Shown: positions 54,963 through 63,763 of the stretch, one piece after another | Layout: every line of letters starts with the position of its first letter | How positions within the stretch are numbered: the stretch's first letter is position 1 | DNA from: Sphingomonas sp. TDK1 | Lineage (GTDB): Bacteria > Pseudomonadota > Alphaproteobacteria > Sphingomonadales > Sphingomonadaceae | Direction: 5' to 3' | Length of the DNA stretch: 64,000 nucleotides | Assembly (NCBI RefSeq): GCF_001650735.1 | Contig: NZ_LXVY01000027.1 | Coordinates: 215,021-279,020, forward strand | The notes under the pieces: generated by a model | The model's database searches: none | The model's input: the letters and a program-made list of their open reading frames with translations, nothing else | Told to the model about the DNA's origin: nothing | Translations under genes and position numbers: made by a program

Positions 54963-56336
54963 GTGCGTCATTGCGTTGCGTCTGATATGGATTGCGCGAG
55001 TAACAACAGCGGTGGCGCCCAACCCAATTCGGACTTGAAGTCTGATGAATATACTTTCGCCCCGAAAAATTTCAGAACGGGAAGCGCAGTAGGCAGCTCG
55101 ACGCTTTTTCGCGCTGAGGCGATTAAGTATGCGTATCGTCTCGAAGGAGACGTGGTGATTACACGAGCGCCCTCCCTAACGCTGATCACATTATTATTGG
55201 CATTTATAGGGTGTGTGCTCGTCACATGGGTTGCGGTCGGACGCTATGCGCGCACCGAGCATGTTATTGGGCAGGTCGTTACCGCGGGTGCGCTCTCGAA
55301 AGTCTATGCGGAGCGGCCGGGGCGCATTCTCTGGCTAGGCGTGAAGGAAGGCGATTATGTCCGTGCTGGACAGGCTTTGGCTCGAGTTAGGGTAGAGCAA
55401 CCGCTTTCTGATGGTAGCCTGCCGAGCGACGCGCATGCCGCATCCTTGGGACAGCAAGCAGATGCTATTCGACGCCAGATTGTCAACGAGGATGCCCGCG
55501 CTGCAGCTGAGCAGGTACGCTTGGCACGTCTAATAAAGGATCTGGATGAAGAGAAGGCTCAGCTTGGGACGCAGATCGAGTTCCAGAAAGCCGCCGTAGA
55601 ATCAACGAAGCGCTCGTTCGAGGTGCTAGGTGCGCTTGGCGCCAAGGGCTTCGTCTCGCAGACGGAGCAGGAGCGCCGCCGACAGGCGTGGTTGGGTGCG
55701 GCTGCCCAATACCAAGCCACGGTTCAGCAGATGTCGCAACTGTCGGAGCGGCGTGGCACTGCGCAGGCGGAACTGTCGAAATTGCCTGGCGACCATTCGA
55801 CGCGCGATGCTGAATTCCGACGATCGCTTGCAGATCTGGATGGGCGCCGCATCGACGCCGAGAGCGCGCGAGGCTTTGTAATTACCGCGCCCGTGGGTGG
55901 GCGTGTTACCGCGCTTCAGGCGGTCGCTGGCCGCACAAGCGACGGGCGGTTGCCGTTGTTGGCGATCGTGCCCTTGGACAGCCGAATGGAGGTCACGCTG
56001 TTCGCACCTAGCCGAGCAATCGGTTTGGCGCGTGTCGGGCAGAGCGTTCGCCTGCGCTACGACGCCTTTCCCTATCAGCGCTTTGGCACCTTTAGCGGTC
56101 GGATCATTGCTATCTCGCGCTCGGCGTTGGCGCCTGAGGAAGTGGACTCGGCGCTCAAGTTCGGCGAACCTGTCTACACATTGCGTGTCCGTTTGGATCA
56201 GCAGCGTATCAGCGCGTTTGGCCAGGATATGCCTCTGGAGCCTGGGATGACGCTTCAGGCCGACATCGCGCTCGATCGCCGCAGCTTCCTGGACTGGCTC
56301 CTCGAACCAATCCGCGCGGTGCAGTCGCGGGCATGA
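54963..56336 (+). CDS. HlyD-family membrane-fusion (adaptor) protein
   Basis: 457 residues from GTG 54963 with a good ribosome site. One transmembrane helix (LTLITLLLAFIGCVLVTWVAV, about 72-92) follows a cytoplasmic N-tail. Then come a biotinyl-lipoyl-like segment (GRILWLGVKEGDYVRAGQALARV), a long Gln/Glu/Ala-rich coiled coil (about 165-290), the second half of the lipoyl domain (ITAPVGGRVTALQAVAGR) and a beta-barrel domain. It should bridge the ABC exporter and an outer-membrane channel for type I-like peptide secretion. No TolC gene is in the window. It overlaps the exporter start by 4 bases. Confidence 0.9.
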   Translation: MRHCVASDMDCASNNSGGAQPNSDLKSDEYTFAPKNFRTGSAVGSSTLFRAEAIKYAYRLEGDVVITRAPSLTLITLLLAFIGCVLVTWVAVGRYARTEHVIGQVVTAGALSKVYAERPGRILWLGVKEGDYVRAGQALARVRVEQPLSDGSLPSDAHAASLGQQADAIRRQIVNEDARAAAEQVRLARLIKDLDEEKAQLGTQIEFQKAAVESTKRSFEVLGALGAKGFVSQTEQERRRQAWLGAAAQYQATVQQMSQLSERRGTAQAELSKLPGDHSTRDAEFRRSLADLDGRRIDAESARGFVITAPVGGRVTALQAVAGRTSDGRLPLLAIVPLDSRMEVTLFAPSRAIGLARVGQSVRLRYDAFPYQRFGTFSGRIIAISRSALAPEEVDSALKFGEPVYTLRVRLDQQRISAFGQDMPLEPGMTLQADIALDRRSFLDWLLEPIRAVQSRA

Positions 56337-58480
56337 GCGACATCGGGCTCCTGCTTGGGCGGCGCGGCGTGCCGATGGTCTATCAAGATGAGGCGGCGGA
56401 GTGCGGCCTTGCATGCCTCGCCATGGTTGCTGGCCATTATGGGCACGAAATCGACATGCTGTCGCTGCGTGTACGATTTGGCGCGAGCATAAAGGGCATG
56501 ACGCTCGCGACGCTATTGCAGGTCGCGGACAAATTGAAACTTGACGCGAGGCCGTTGCGCGCGGACCCGGAGGACCTGCGAGAGGTCGCGCTGCCAGCAA
56601 TCCTGCACTGGGGCCTCAATCATTTCGTCGTGCTGACCGCGATCAAACGGCGCGGCGGGATGACCCGCTATCTGCTCAACGATCCGGCGCTCGGGGTGCG
56701 CGCCGTGACCGGCGAGGAGCTTTCTCGGCTCTTCACCGGCGTGGTTATCGAGTTGCGGCCCGCTATTGCTTTCGAGCGCCGCCGAGAGCGTGCCCGACTG
56801 GCATTCTGGCAGCTATGGACCAATGCCTCAGGTCTGGCGCCGGCATTGGGACGTATCCTAGTGCTGTCGTTCCTGATCGAAATGTTTGTGCTGGCGGCGC
56901 CCTTCTACCTTCAGATCGGCATCGACAGCGTAATCCCGGCGCAGGATCTGGACTTCCTTGCGGCATTGGCGCTCGGCTTCGGCGCAGTTGCGGTACTGAG
57001 CCAGGTAACCGCTCTCGTTCGTTCCTGGTCCGTGGTGGGACTGTCGAATGAACTCGGCTACCGTCTCGCTTCCAATCTCTTCCGGCATATGGCGCGCTTA
57101 CCCGTGCCTTGGTTCGAGCGGCGCACGGTCGGCGATGTCCTCACGCGCTTCAACGCAGTCCAGCCAATCACGGACCTGCTGGGCGGAGGGCTTATTCAAG
57201 CTGTAATCGACGCCTGCCTATCGGTGTTGACCCTGGCGCTCATGTTTCTGTATTCGCCGATGCTTAGCCTGGTTACCCTTTGCGCCCTGGGGATATACAT
57301 CCTCATGCGTCTTGCCTGGTTCGGCGCACTCAAGGCAGGCAATATCAACATCATCCAAGCGCAAGCCGCAGAACAGTCGGTACTTATCGAAACAATCCGC
57401 GGAATTGTACCCATTCGTCTGTTCGGGCGCGAGAGCGAGCGGCTGCGCGTATGGCAGACGCGCAGGGTGCAGGTAGTTAATGCTGGCGTCAGGATTGCGC
57501 GGATGCAGGCCATTTTCGGAGCCGCGAACGGCACAATTGTTGTGCTTGAGAACATCCTATTCGTCTATCTCGCCATCCGTCTGAGCATCGCCAACGCCTT
57601 CACTGTCGGCATGATCATGGCCTTCGCCGCCTATAAACAGCAGTTCCTGGCCTCGAGCCTGAACGTGGTGGGGCGCGTCATCGATTATCGCATGCTCGAT
57701 GTGCAGCTCGGCCGGATCGGCGACATCGCGTTGACCGCGCCTGAGCCACAGCCATTGGCGGGCGGCCTTGGTGCTATCGAAACGATCGCGTTCGAGGGTG
57801 TCCGGTTCGCGTATGCCGCCGGAGATCCGGAGATCCTCCGAGGTATCGATCTTTCCATTCATCACGGTGAAACCGTCGCAATTGTCGGTGCGTCGGGAAG
57901 CGGCAAGACGACGTTGCTGAAGATGCTCCTGGGGCTCGCCCAGCCGAGCGAAGGCCATGTTCTGGTCAATGGCAAGCGCCTGACGCCGGCGATGCTCGGC
58001 GGCTATCGCGAGCAGGTGTCCTCGGTCATGCAGGACGACCAGCTTTTTGCCGGCTCGATCGCGGAGAATATCTCCTTCTTCGATCCCGAGATTGATCTGG
58101 AACGAGTCGTGGAAGCGGCCCGGCTGGCAGTAATTCATGACGACATAGCGACCATGCCGATGGGGTATGAATCGCTGGTCGGTGACATGGGCTCCGCGCT
58201 TTCAGGCGGCCAGAAGCAGCGCGTTCTGCTGGCGCGCGCCTTGTATCGCTCGCCGAGGCTTCTCGTCATGGACAAGGCCACTGCGCATCTGGATGGGCCG
58301 ACCGAAGCCAAGGTCAATGCTTCACTCAAGGGAATGGGGATCACCTGCGTGGTCGTCGCACACCGACAATCCACCATCGCCAATGCTGATCGCGTGCTCG
58401 TCCTCGAGCAAGGGCGGATCGCAACGGCCCCACCGATAGAGCAGGGAGGAGGAGAGCATGATCTGATCAATGCCGCCTGA
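56333..58480 (+). CDS. Peptidase-containing ABC exporter (C39 PCAT)
   Basis: 715 residues: C39 peptidase (1-140) with Cys24 (ECGLACLAM), His97 (NHFVVL) and Asp117 (LNDPALG); six-helix membrane domain (about 165-450); nucleotide-binding domain with Walker A GASGSGKT (519-526), Q-loop Gln567, signature LSGGQ (623-627), Walker B LLVMD (643-647) and H-loop His677. It should cut a double-glycine leader and export the peptide encoded at 58524. Odd: the residue after Walker B is Lys648 (codon AAG at 58274-58276) where Glu is normally the catalytic base (DEAT becomes DKAT). The rest looks intact, so this may be a slowed or impaired ATPase, or an early inactivating change. Confidence 0.92.
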   Translation: MSDIGLLLGRRGVPMVYQDEAAECGLACLAMVAGHYGHEIDMLSLRVRFGASIKGMTLATLLQVADKLKLDARPLRADPEDLREVALPAILHWGLNHFVVLTAIKRRGGMTRYLLNDPALGVRAVTGEELSRLFTGVVIELRPAIAFERRRERARLAFWQLWTNASGLAPALGRILVLSFLIEMFVLAAPFYLQIGIDSVIPAQDLDFLAALALGFGAVAVLSQVTALVRSWSVVGLSNELGYRLASNLFRHMARLPVPWFERRTVGDVLTRFNAVQPITDLLGGGLIQAVIDACLSVLTLALMFLYSPMLSLVTLCALGIYILMRLAWFGALKAGNINIIQAQAAEQSVLIETIRGIVPIRLFGRESERLRVWQTRRVQVVNAGVRIARMQAIFGAANGTIVVLENILFVYLAIRLSIANAFTVGMIMAFAAYKQQFLASSLNVVGRVIDYRMLDVQLGRIGDIALTAPEPQPLAGGLGAIETIAFEGVRFAYAAGDPEILRGIDLSIHHGETVAIVGASGSGKTTLLKMLLGLAQPSEGHVLVNGKRLTPAMLGGYREQVSSVMQDDQLFAGSIAENISFFDPEIDLERVVEAARLAVIHDDIATMPMGYESLVGDMGSALSGGQKQRVLLARALYRSPRLLVMDKATAHLDGPTEAKVNASLKGMGITCVVVAHRQSTIANADRVLVLEQGRIATAPPIEQGGGEHDLINAA

Positions 58481-58523
58481 ACGTCACCAAGGAATTTCAT
58501 CAGTCTGAAAGAAGGATATCACT

Positions 58524-58874
58524 ATGCTTCGCGAACTTTCGATGGACGAAATCGGCTTTGTGTCCGGCGGCCAGACCTCAAGCCCCCGGCCTCAACCCAC
58601 CGGCCCTGGCACTGTCGGCACCGGCGGCAGCAGTGGTGGCGGCGTGACCGTCTATAGCGGCGGCGGCGGATCGGTTTCGGTAGGGACCACCGGCGGTTTC
58701 CCACCTAGTGGCGGGACCGTCACGGGAACCATTACCTGGGGCGGAAGCTCAGGCGGTGGTGGCAGCAGCGGCGGCGGCGGCGGCGGCACCGACTGGGACT
58801 CGGAAGCACGCCGCCTTCAAGATCAAAATGACCGCGATAGCGGCCAAACCAAATCGGGCAACTCTCCCGACTGA
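58524..58874 (+). CDS. Double-glycine-leader Gly-rich secreted peptide (bacteriocin-like precursor)
   Basis: 116 residues with GAAGGA 7 nt before the ATG. The N-terminus MLRELSMDEIGFVSGG fits the double-glycine leader consensus (L-S-x-x-E-x-x-x-V-x-G-G), so the C39 exporter just upstream should cut after Gly16. The 100-residue core has no Cys, is rich in Gly, Ser and Thr (SGGGVTVYSGGGGSVSV..., SSGGGGSSGGGGGG) and ends in a charged tail (DSEARRLQDQNDRDSGQ). It is 43 bp after the exporter stop. Composition fits class II bacteriocin-like or other secreted Gly-rich peptides; activity is unknown and no immunity gene is recognised. Confidence 0.75.
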   Translation: MLRELSMDEIGFVSGGQTSSPRPQPTGPGTVGTGGSSGGGVTVYSGGGGSVSVGTTGGFPPSGGTVTGTITWGGSSGGGGSSGGGGGGTDWDSEARRLQDQNDRDSGQTKSGNSPD

Positions 58875-58893
58875 TAACGTCTTTCTGTTTTGT

Positions 58894-58916
58894 GCGGGCG
58901 GCCTACCACCGCCCGC
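58894..58916 (+). terminator. Hairpin between the peptide and protease genes
   Basis: GCGGGCGG and CCGCCCGC form an 8-bp stem with a 7-nt loop in the 65-bp gap. No T-run follows, so it may be an attenuator that raises peptide over protease expression, or simply an mRNA-stabilising hairpin. Confidence 0.4.
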
Positions 58917-58939
58917 CGCTTTGCAAATGGTTGGGTCAG

Positions 58940-60364
58940 ATGAGGCTTGAGTACCTTCTTACCAGCGGCATGTTTGCTATCGCTATTTTCCCTTTCGTTG
59001 CGTCCGCGCAGCAACAGCAGGAACCAAAGGCTGGTTTTAGCTTCGACGCGGGCAAGGCAACACAATGGATACAACTGGCGGGGGCTGAGGAGGACGGGAT
59101 CATCATTCCGGTAACCGTGAACGGCCATGCGACCTTCGCTGATATCGACACCGGATCGACGCTCCCAGGAGTGGCCTTGATTTCGTCGAAGCTCTTGGCG
59201 GATGAGGAGAAGACAGGTGATCACGTCGTCACAGCACGTGCCTATGGCGGGACCGCCCATTTTGCTCGAGGACAGGTAGGCTCGTTCGTGCTCGGCGGCA
59301 TCGTCCTCACGAACCAGCCTGTCACTGTAACCGATATGCGCTTGCAGCGGGATTCGAGGGTGGGGGTGTCGATTGGCCTGAACCTCCTATCAGGCGTTAC
59401 ACTTCAAGTAGATTGGGAGCATCATCGAGCCCGCTTCATCCTAGGCGGCGATCTCCCAAAAACTACAAGCGTGATCAGTTTAGCGTTAGATGAACGGTCG
59501 AGGCTCCTCACGTTGGATGCGACAATCTGCGACGTTGCCGTCAAAGCTGTGCTCGACAGCGGCACTGACAGCGACATGCACATAGTTCCCGAGAGGCCCG
59601 AACTCCAACGCTGTGCGGGTAAGGAGCGTAGCGACATTCGCGGCACTGGAGATGGCGGCGCAACAATAAAAGGATTGGCCGCCATCCCTGCTTTGAGCGT
59701 AGGGACGCGTCCGTTTGGCCCCGTAATCGCGAATATAGATACGGAATCTGGACCGCTCACGAGAGACAATATTTCAACATCAATAGGGTTAGGAGTGCTC
59801 CGGCGTTCGAATTTCGTGCTCGACATCGGCAATCGCGCAATGCTTTTTTATGGGCCGGATCGGGCACCCAAGGTCATCTACCGCCCGCGCGTGGGAATCC
59901 AGTATCGCGAGGACGGGAACGGGCTACTGATCACACACCTGATGCTGAATTCGCCAGCTGCGGCTTCTGGCCTCAAAGCCGGCGACCGGATCTGTTCGCT
60001 AAATGGCAGAACCATAGCGTCTCTGGACGGCGTGTATGACTCCATAAGTCCGCCTGCAGGTACGTCGGTTCGGGTGGGTGTATGCGGAGGACCGACGATC
60101 ACGATTGTCGCACAAGACTTCATGGCGCTCCCCGGCGTTCGTGATAAGGCCTTCCCAGAGGGGACGCTGCCGATAGTCGAACCTACGGGCGTGGGCGACG
60201 TTACCGAGGCTTTCGCTCGTTGCCAGGGCGAACCTGGCGCCGAAACGGCGAAGGCTTGTTCGGTGGTGCTCAATGCACCGGGGGTGGCGAATTTCTGGAA
60301 GGACGTCGCGCGCATGAAGCGCGCCGCAGCACTTCCAGGTGTTGTGACCCCGGGGAGCCATTAG
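58940..60364 (+). CDS. Secreted retropepsin-like aspartic protease with PDZ domain
   Basis: Start at ATG 58940 gives 474 residues with a Sec signal (LLTSGMFAIAIFPFVASAQ). Two retropepsin-like halves follow: DTGS at Asp70 (FADIDTGST) and DSGT at Asp206 (AVLDSGTDS), each preceded by the usual beta segment. A PDZ-like domain (about 322-390: LLITHLMLNSPAAASGLKAGDRICSLNG) comes next, then a Cys-containing tail. It would act in the periplasm. As last gene of the export operon it could trim the peptide, protect the producer or act on an outer target; none is shown. Two DTG-type motifs in one chain suggest an intramolecular pepsin-like active site. Confidence 0.75.
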   Translation: MRLEYLLTSGMFAIAIFPFVASAQQQQEPKAGFSFDAGKATQWIQLAGAEEDGIIIPVTVNGHATFADIDTGSTLPGVALISSKLLADEEKTGDHVVTARAYGGTAHFARGQVGSFVLGGIVLTNQPVTVTDMRLQRDSRVGVSIGLNLLSGVTLQVDWEHHRARFILGGDLPKTTSVISLALDERSRLLTLDATICDVAVKAVLDSGTDSDMHIVPERPELQRCAGKERSDIRGTGDGGATIKGLAAIPALSVGTRPFGPVIANIDTESGPLTRDNISTSIGLGVLRRSNFVLDIGNRAMLFYGPDRAPKVIYRPRVGIQYREDGNGLLITHLMLNSPAAASGLKAGDRICSLNGRTIASLDGVYDSISPPAGTSVRVGVCGGPTITIVAQDFMALPGVRDKAFPEGTLPIVEPTGVGDVTEAFARCQGEPGAETAKACSVVLNAPGVANFWKDVARMKRAAALPGVVTPGSH

Positions 60365-60555
60365 CTCGCGGAGATACTGGATTTTGACCCAGCACACGTC
60401 GGTGAAATCGGCTTTCAATAAACGAACGTTTCTGACGCGTGTGGCGTGCTGGACCGAGTGCGACGCATTTCCGACGCTGCCAGTTTATCAAAACTGTTCT
60501 GGAAACCAGCGTCGCAAAACGCTATGCTCGCGACGAGTTTAGAGAAGATCGGGCG
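60365..60555 (+). promoter_or_regulatory. Candidate resolution (res) site upstream of the resolvase
   Basis: The 190-bp gap contains nested inverted repeats: CGACGCTG (60472) with CAGCGTCG (60507), enclosing CAGTTT-ATCA-AAACTG (60481-60496), plus CCAGCAC (60389) with GTGCTGG (60446). Serine resolvases of transposons normally bind several such dyads just upstream of their own gene. Confidence 0.45.
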
Positions 60556-61145
60556 ATGCGGGTTGGTTATGCCAGGGTCAGTACCAGTGATCAGAACCCC
60601 GAGCTTCAGCTCGAGGCGCTGCGCCGCGCCGGCTGCGAGAAGGTCTTCACCGAAAAGGCATCGGGCGCGCGGGATGATCGCCCCGAACTCAAGCGCATCC
60701 TGGACGACGTTCTGCGCGCCGGCGACACGCTGGTCGTGTGGAAGTTGGATCGCCTCGCGCGGTCGCTGAAGAAGCTGATCGCGACGGCCGAGGAGCTTGA
60801 GCGCAGCCAGGTCGGGTTCGTGTCGCTGACCTAGAGCATCGACACCACGACCCCCGGCGGCATGCTGACCTTCCATGTGTTCGGCGCCATCGCACAGTTC
60901 GAGCGCGCGTTGATCCGCGAGGGACAACCGCGGGGCTGATCGAGGCACGGCGTCAGGGGCGGAAAGGCGGGCGGCCGCCGGTAATGCGTGCCGGCGACGT
61001 GGCGGCCGCCCGCGCGATGATGGCAGACGGGTCGCTGCCAGTCCGTGATATCGCGAAGCGTATGGGCGTTTCCGTAGCCACGCTCTACCGATACGCTGGC
61101 AAGCGCGGCCCTGCCGCACAGGAGTCTGCAACCGCACATGCCTGA
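60556..61145 (+). pseudogene. Serine resolvase (TniR-like), amber codon and frameshift
   Basis: The start MRVGYARVSTSDQNPELQLEAL has the catalytic Ser of serine recombinases (RVSTSDQ). The frame stops at a TAG (60832-60834) in SLT-*-SIDTTTPGGMLTFHVFGAIAQFERALIRE, where Glu is expected. After LIRE the frame is lost; a one-base shift restores TTAGLIEARRQGRKGGRPPVMRAGDV and the C-terminal helix-turn-helix (VRDIAKRMGVSVATLYRYA), ending at 61145. So two lesions separate the catalytic and DNA-binding parts. It overlaps the transposase start by 8 bases, showing that the original operon order is intact. Confidence 0.87.
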
Positions 61146-62973
61146 TCGGGCGAAGCGGCCGCCCAGTGAGGCGCTGGTCGACTTGTCCCGACGATTGTCG
61201 CTTCTGTCCCCTCGCGATCCTGGTCGCTCGGAGATCGTCGCCCGCGCGGCGTCTGCCTATGGGATCTCGATCACCACCATGTACCGCGCCTTGCGCGAAC
61301 TGAACCGACCGAAGGCGATCCGACGCAGCGATCACGGCAAGACGCGTGTCGCGCCGCAGGCGGAGATGGAGCGGTACGCCGATATCATCGCTGCGCTGAA
61401 GATCAGGACCACGAACAACAAGGGCCGCCATGTTTCCGCGGCGCGCGCCATCCAATTCCTCGAAACAGAGGGTGTCGAGACGCCAGAGGGATTGGTGAAG
61501 GTGCCACCAGGCCTATTGAAACGCGCGACGATCGACCGGCTGCTGCGGTCATCCGGACTGGACTCGGCCCGTGTTACAAGGCCCGGGGCCGCAGTTCGCT
61601 TCCAAGCGCGGCGCGCGAACGAATTGTGGCATTTCGATATGAGCCCTTCGGATCTGAAGCAGGTCGAGGCGCCGCTCTGGGCCGAGCAAGGCCGTGGCAA
61701 ACCGACGTTGATGCTGTTCTCCGTCGTCGATGACCGGTCGGGCGTCGTCTATCAGGAATATCGCTGCGTCTACGGCGAGGATGCGGAATCGGCGCTGCGC
61801 TTTCTGTTCAACGCCTTCGCCGCCAAGCCTGAGCCCGAGCTGCCGTTCCAGGGGCTGCCCATCACCATATATATGGACAACGGTCCGGTCAGCCGCTCGC
61901 GCGTTTTTCAATCGGTGATGGGAAGTCTCGGCGTCCGCGTCCAAACCCATCTGCCGCCCAAGCCTGGCGATCGGCACACTGCGGCGCGCGCGAAAGGCAA
62001 GGTCTAGCGGCCGTTCCGTACGATCAAGGAAGTGCACGAAACCCTCTACCATTTCCACAAGCCCAAGGATGAAGCCGAGGCGAACCAGTGGTTGCGCCGC
62101 GCGCTCGTCACCTACAACAACGCCGATCACCGCTCCGAACCGCATGCCCGCATCGAGGATTGGCTGCGGCATCTCCCTGCTGAGGGCGTGCGGGCGATGT
62201 GCTCATGGGAGCGGTTCTGCGCCTTTGTGCGCGAGCCGGAGCATCGCACCGTCGGCGGCGATGCGACCATCTCGGTCGAAGGCGCCTCCTACGAGGTCGA
62301 GCCACATCTCGCCGGTGAGACGGTCACGGTGCTGTGGGGGCTGTTTGACCAAGCTCTGTTCATCGAACATGACGGCAAGCGGTTCGGCCCTTTCGAGCCA
62401 TCGCGCGGCGCGATACCGCTGTATCGCTACCGGAAATATCAGAAGAGCCGGGCCGAGGAGCGGCTGGACAAGGTCGTGCGCCTTGCCGACCAGCTCGGCT
62501 TGCCTCGCGCGACGGTCACGGGCGGCGATCGGCCGTTGCCGTCGCTGCCACGGTCCACCGCAGGTCTTGCGGTTCGTAGAATGCCGTTCCCCGAACCCGT
62601 CGTTGAGACGACGTATGCGTCGAGCCTTGCTGCGCGACGGGCGATCGTCGAGCAACTCCGCCACCCGCTCGGGGCGCTGCCCGAGGAAGATCGCGCGTTC
62701 ATAGACACCCTGCTGGGCGAAACGCTCGACAAAACCACGATCGCCGATCGCGTCCGCGATCGGTTTCACGCGCGAAGGAAGGTTGATGCTGGCAGATGTG
62801 CAATCCACCTATGGGCTCGCCCGCCCCTTCCAGGGGGCGGGCAACTTCGAGACGGAGCACCAGCGCACCATCGTCCGTCAGGTCTGTGCCGCCGTCCAGA
62901 CCGGCAGGCTGATCGTGGTTTCAGGATTGGTCGGCTCGGGCAAAACCCATCTGTTGCGCCGGATCGAGGATGA
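61138..62973 (+). pseudogene. DDE (TniA/Mu-type) transposase with amber at the catalytic Glu
   Basis: An N-terminal helix-turn-helix region (about 30-60: YGISITTMYRALREL) precedes an integrase-core domain: Asp167 (WHFDMSP) and Asp247 (IYMDNGP) are the first two catalytic acids. Codon 290 (62005-62007) is TAG in AKGKV-*-RPFRTIKEVHE, the place where the third acid (KVERPFRT) belongs. The same frame continues for about 320 more codons with the expected C-terminal Mu-type domain (LYHFHKPKDEAEANQWL..., VEGASYEVEPHLAGETVTVLW). The frame runs about 190 bp into the tniB gene, so its original end may also be altered. One GAG-to-TAG change explains the stop. Confidence 0.87.
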
Positions 62974-63763
62974 ACTTGCCAGAGCCGGCAGGGTGGCTGT
63001 GGCCAAGTCGCTCGCGGTCGACAAGAAGCGCACGTCGCTGTCCTCGCTGATCGAGGCGCTGTTCTATGACCTGTCCCCTGGCGATCGTGCACAGGTGAAG
63101 ATTCCCAAGCAGGCGGAGCGGCGCGAACGCGATCTCCGCGACTTGATGCGCAAGGGCAAGCGGCCGATCGTGCTGGTGGTCGACGAGGCACATGACCTCC
63201 ACCACAAGACGCTCACCGGCCTCAAGCGATTGATGGAGGTAGTAGCCGACGCCGGCGTGCTGCTGTCCGTCCTGCTGGTGGGTCATCCGCGGTTGCGCAA
63301 CGACCTGCGGCGCCCGCAGATGGAGGAGATCGGGTACCGCACCACGATCTTCGACTATGAGGGCATCGGGGCGGAACGGCGTGACTACGTCACCTGGCTG
63401 CTGGGTGCCTGCGCTGCCGAGGGCGTGAAGCTATCGGAGCTGATGGAGGACGACGCGATCGACCTCATCGCCGATCGGCTACGAACACCGCTGCAGATCG
63501 AGATGCACCTGACGCTCGCCTTCGAGCAGGGGTTTCGCTTCGACACCAAACCGATCACCGTTGAGATCGTCGAACAGGTGCTGTCGCGCGCGATCGACGA
63601 TCTGGAGCCGACGCTGACGCGCAACGGGTACGACGCCGGCCTGCTCGCCAGCCACCTGGGTGCCCGGCCGTCCGATGTCCGGGCGTTCCTCGCAGGCATG
63701 CTTGATCCCGAGCATACCCGCGAGCTGACAGAGCAGCTGCGCGAAGCCGGCGTCCCTTTATGA
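62786..63763 (+). CDS. AAA+ ATPase, TniB/TnsC/ExeA-like transposition helper
   Basis: 325 residues from ATG 62786 (AAGGA upstream; a TTG directly before it could also serve). The AAA+ core has Walker A GLVGSGKT (47-54) and Walker B VVDEAHD (131-137), then sensor-type VGHPRLRNDL. TniB-type proteins select target DNA and activate the DDE transposase. It is the last gene of the element: its TGA falls inside the inner edge of the right inverted repeat. The gene itself looks intact, unlike the two ahead of it. Confidence 0.87.
   Translation: MLADVQSTYGLARPFQGAGNFETEHQRTIVRQVCAAVQTGRLIVVSGLVGSGKTHLLRRIEDELARAGRVAVAKSLAVDKKRTSLSSLIEALFYDLSPGDRAQVKIPKQAERRERDLRDLMRKGKRPIVLVVDEAHDLHHKTLTGLKRLMEVVADAGVLLSVLLVGHPRLRNDLRRPQMEEIGYRTTIFDYEGIGAERRDYVTWLLGACAAEGVKLSELMEDDAIDLIADRLRTPLQIEMHLTLAFEQGFRFDTKPITVEIVEQVLSRAIDDLEPTLTRNGYDAGLLASHLGARPSDVRAFLAGMLDPEHTRELTEQLREAGVPL

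Noticed and set aside
62774..62973. Transposase C-terminus running about 190 bp into tniB
   Set aside because: The residues after the tniB start look like out-of-frame tniB sequence, so this tail is probably not real protein; either the natural stop was lost by a frame change or the frame is simply open here.
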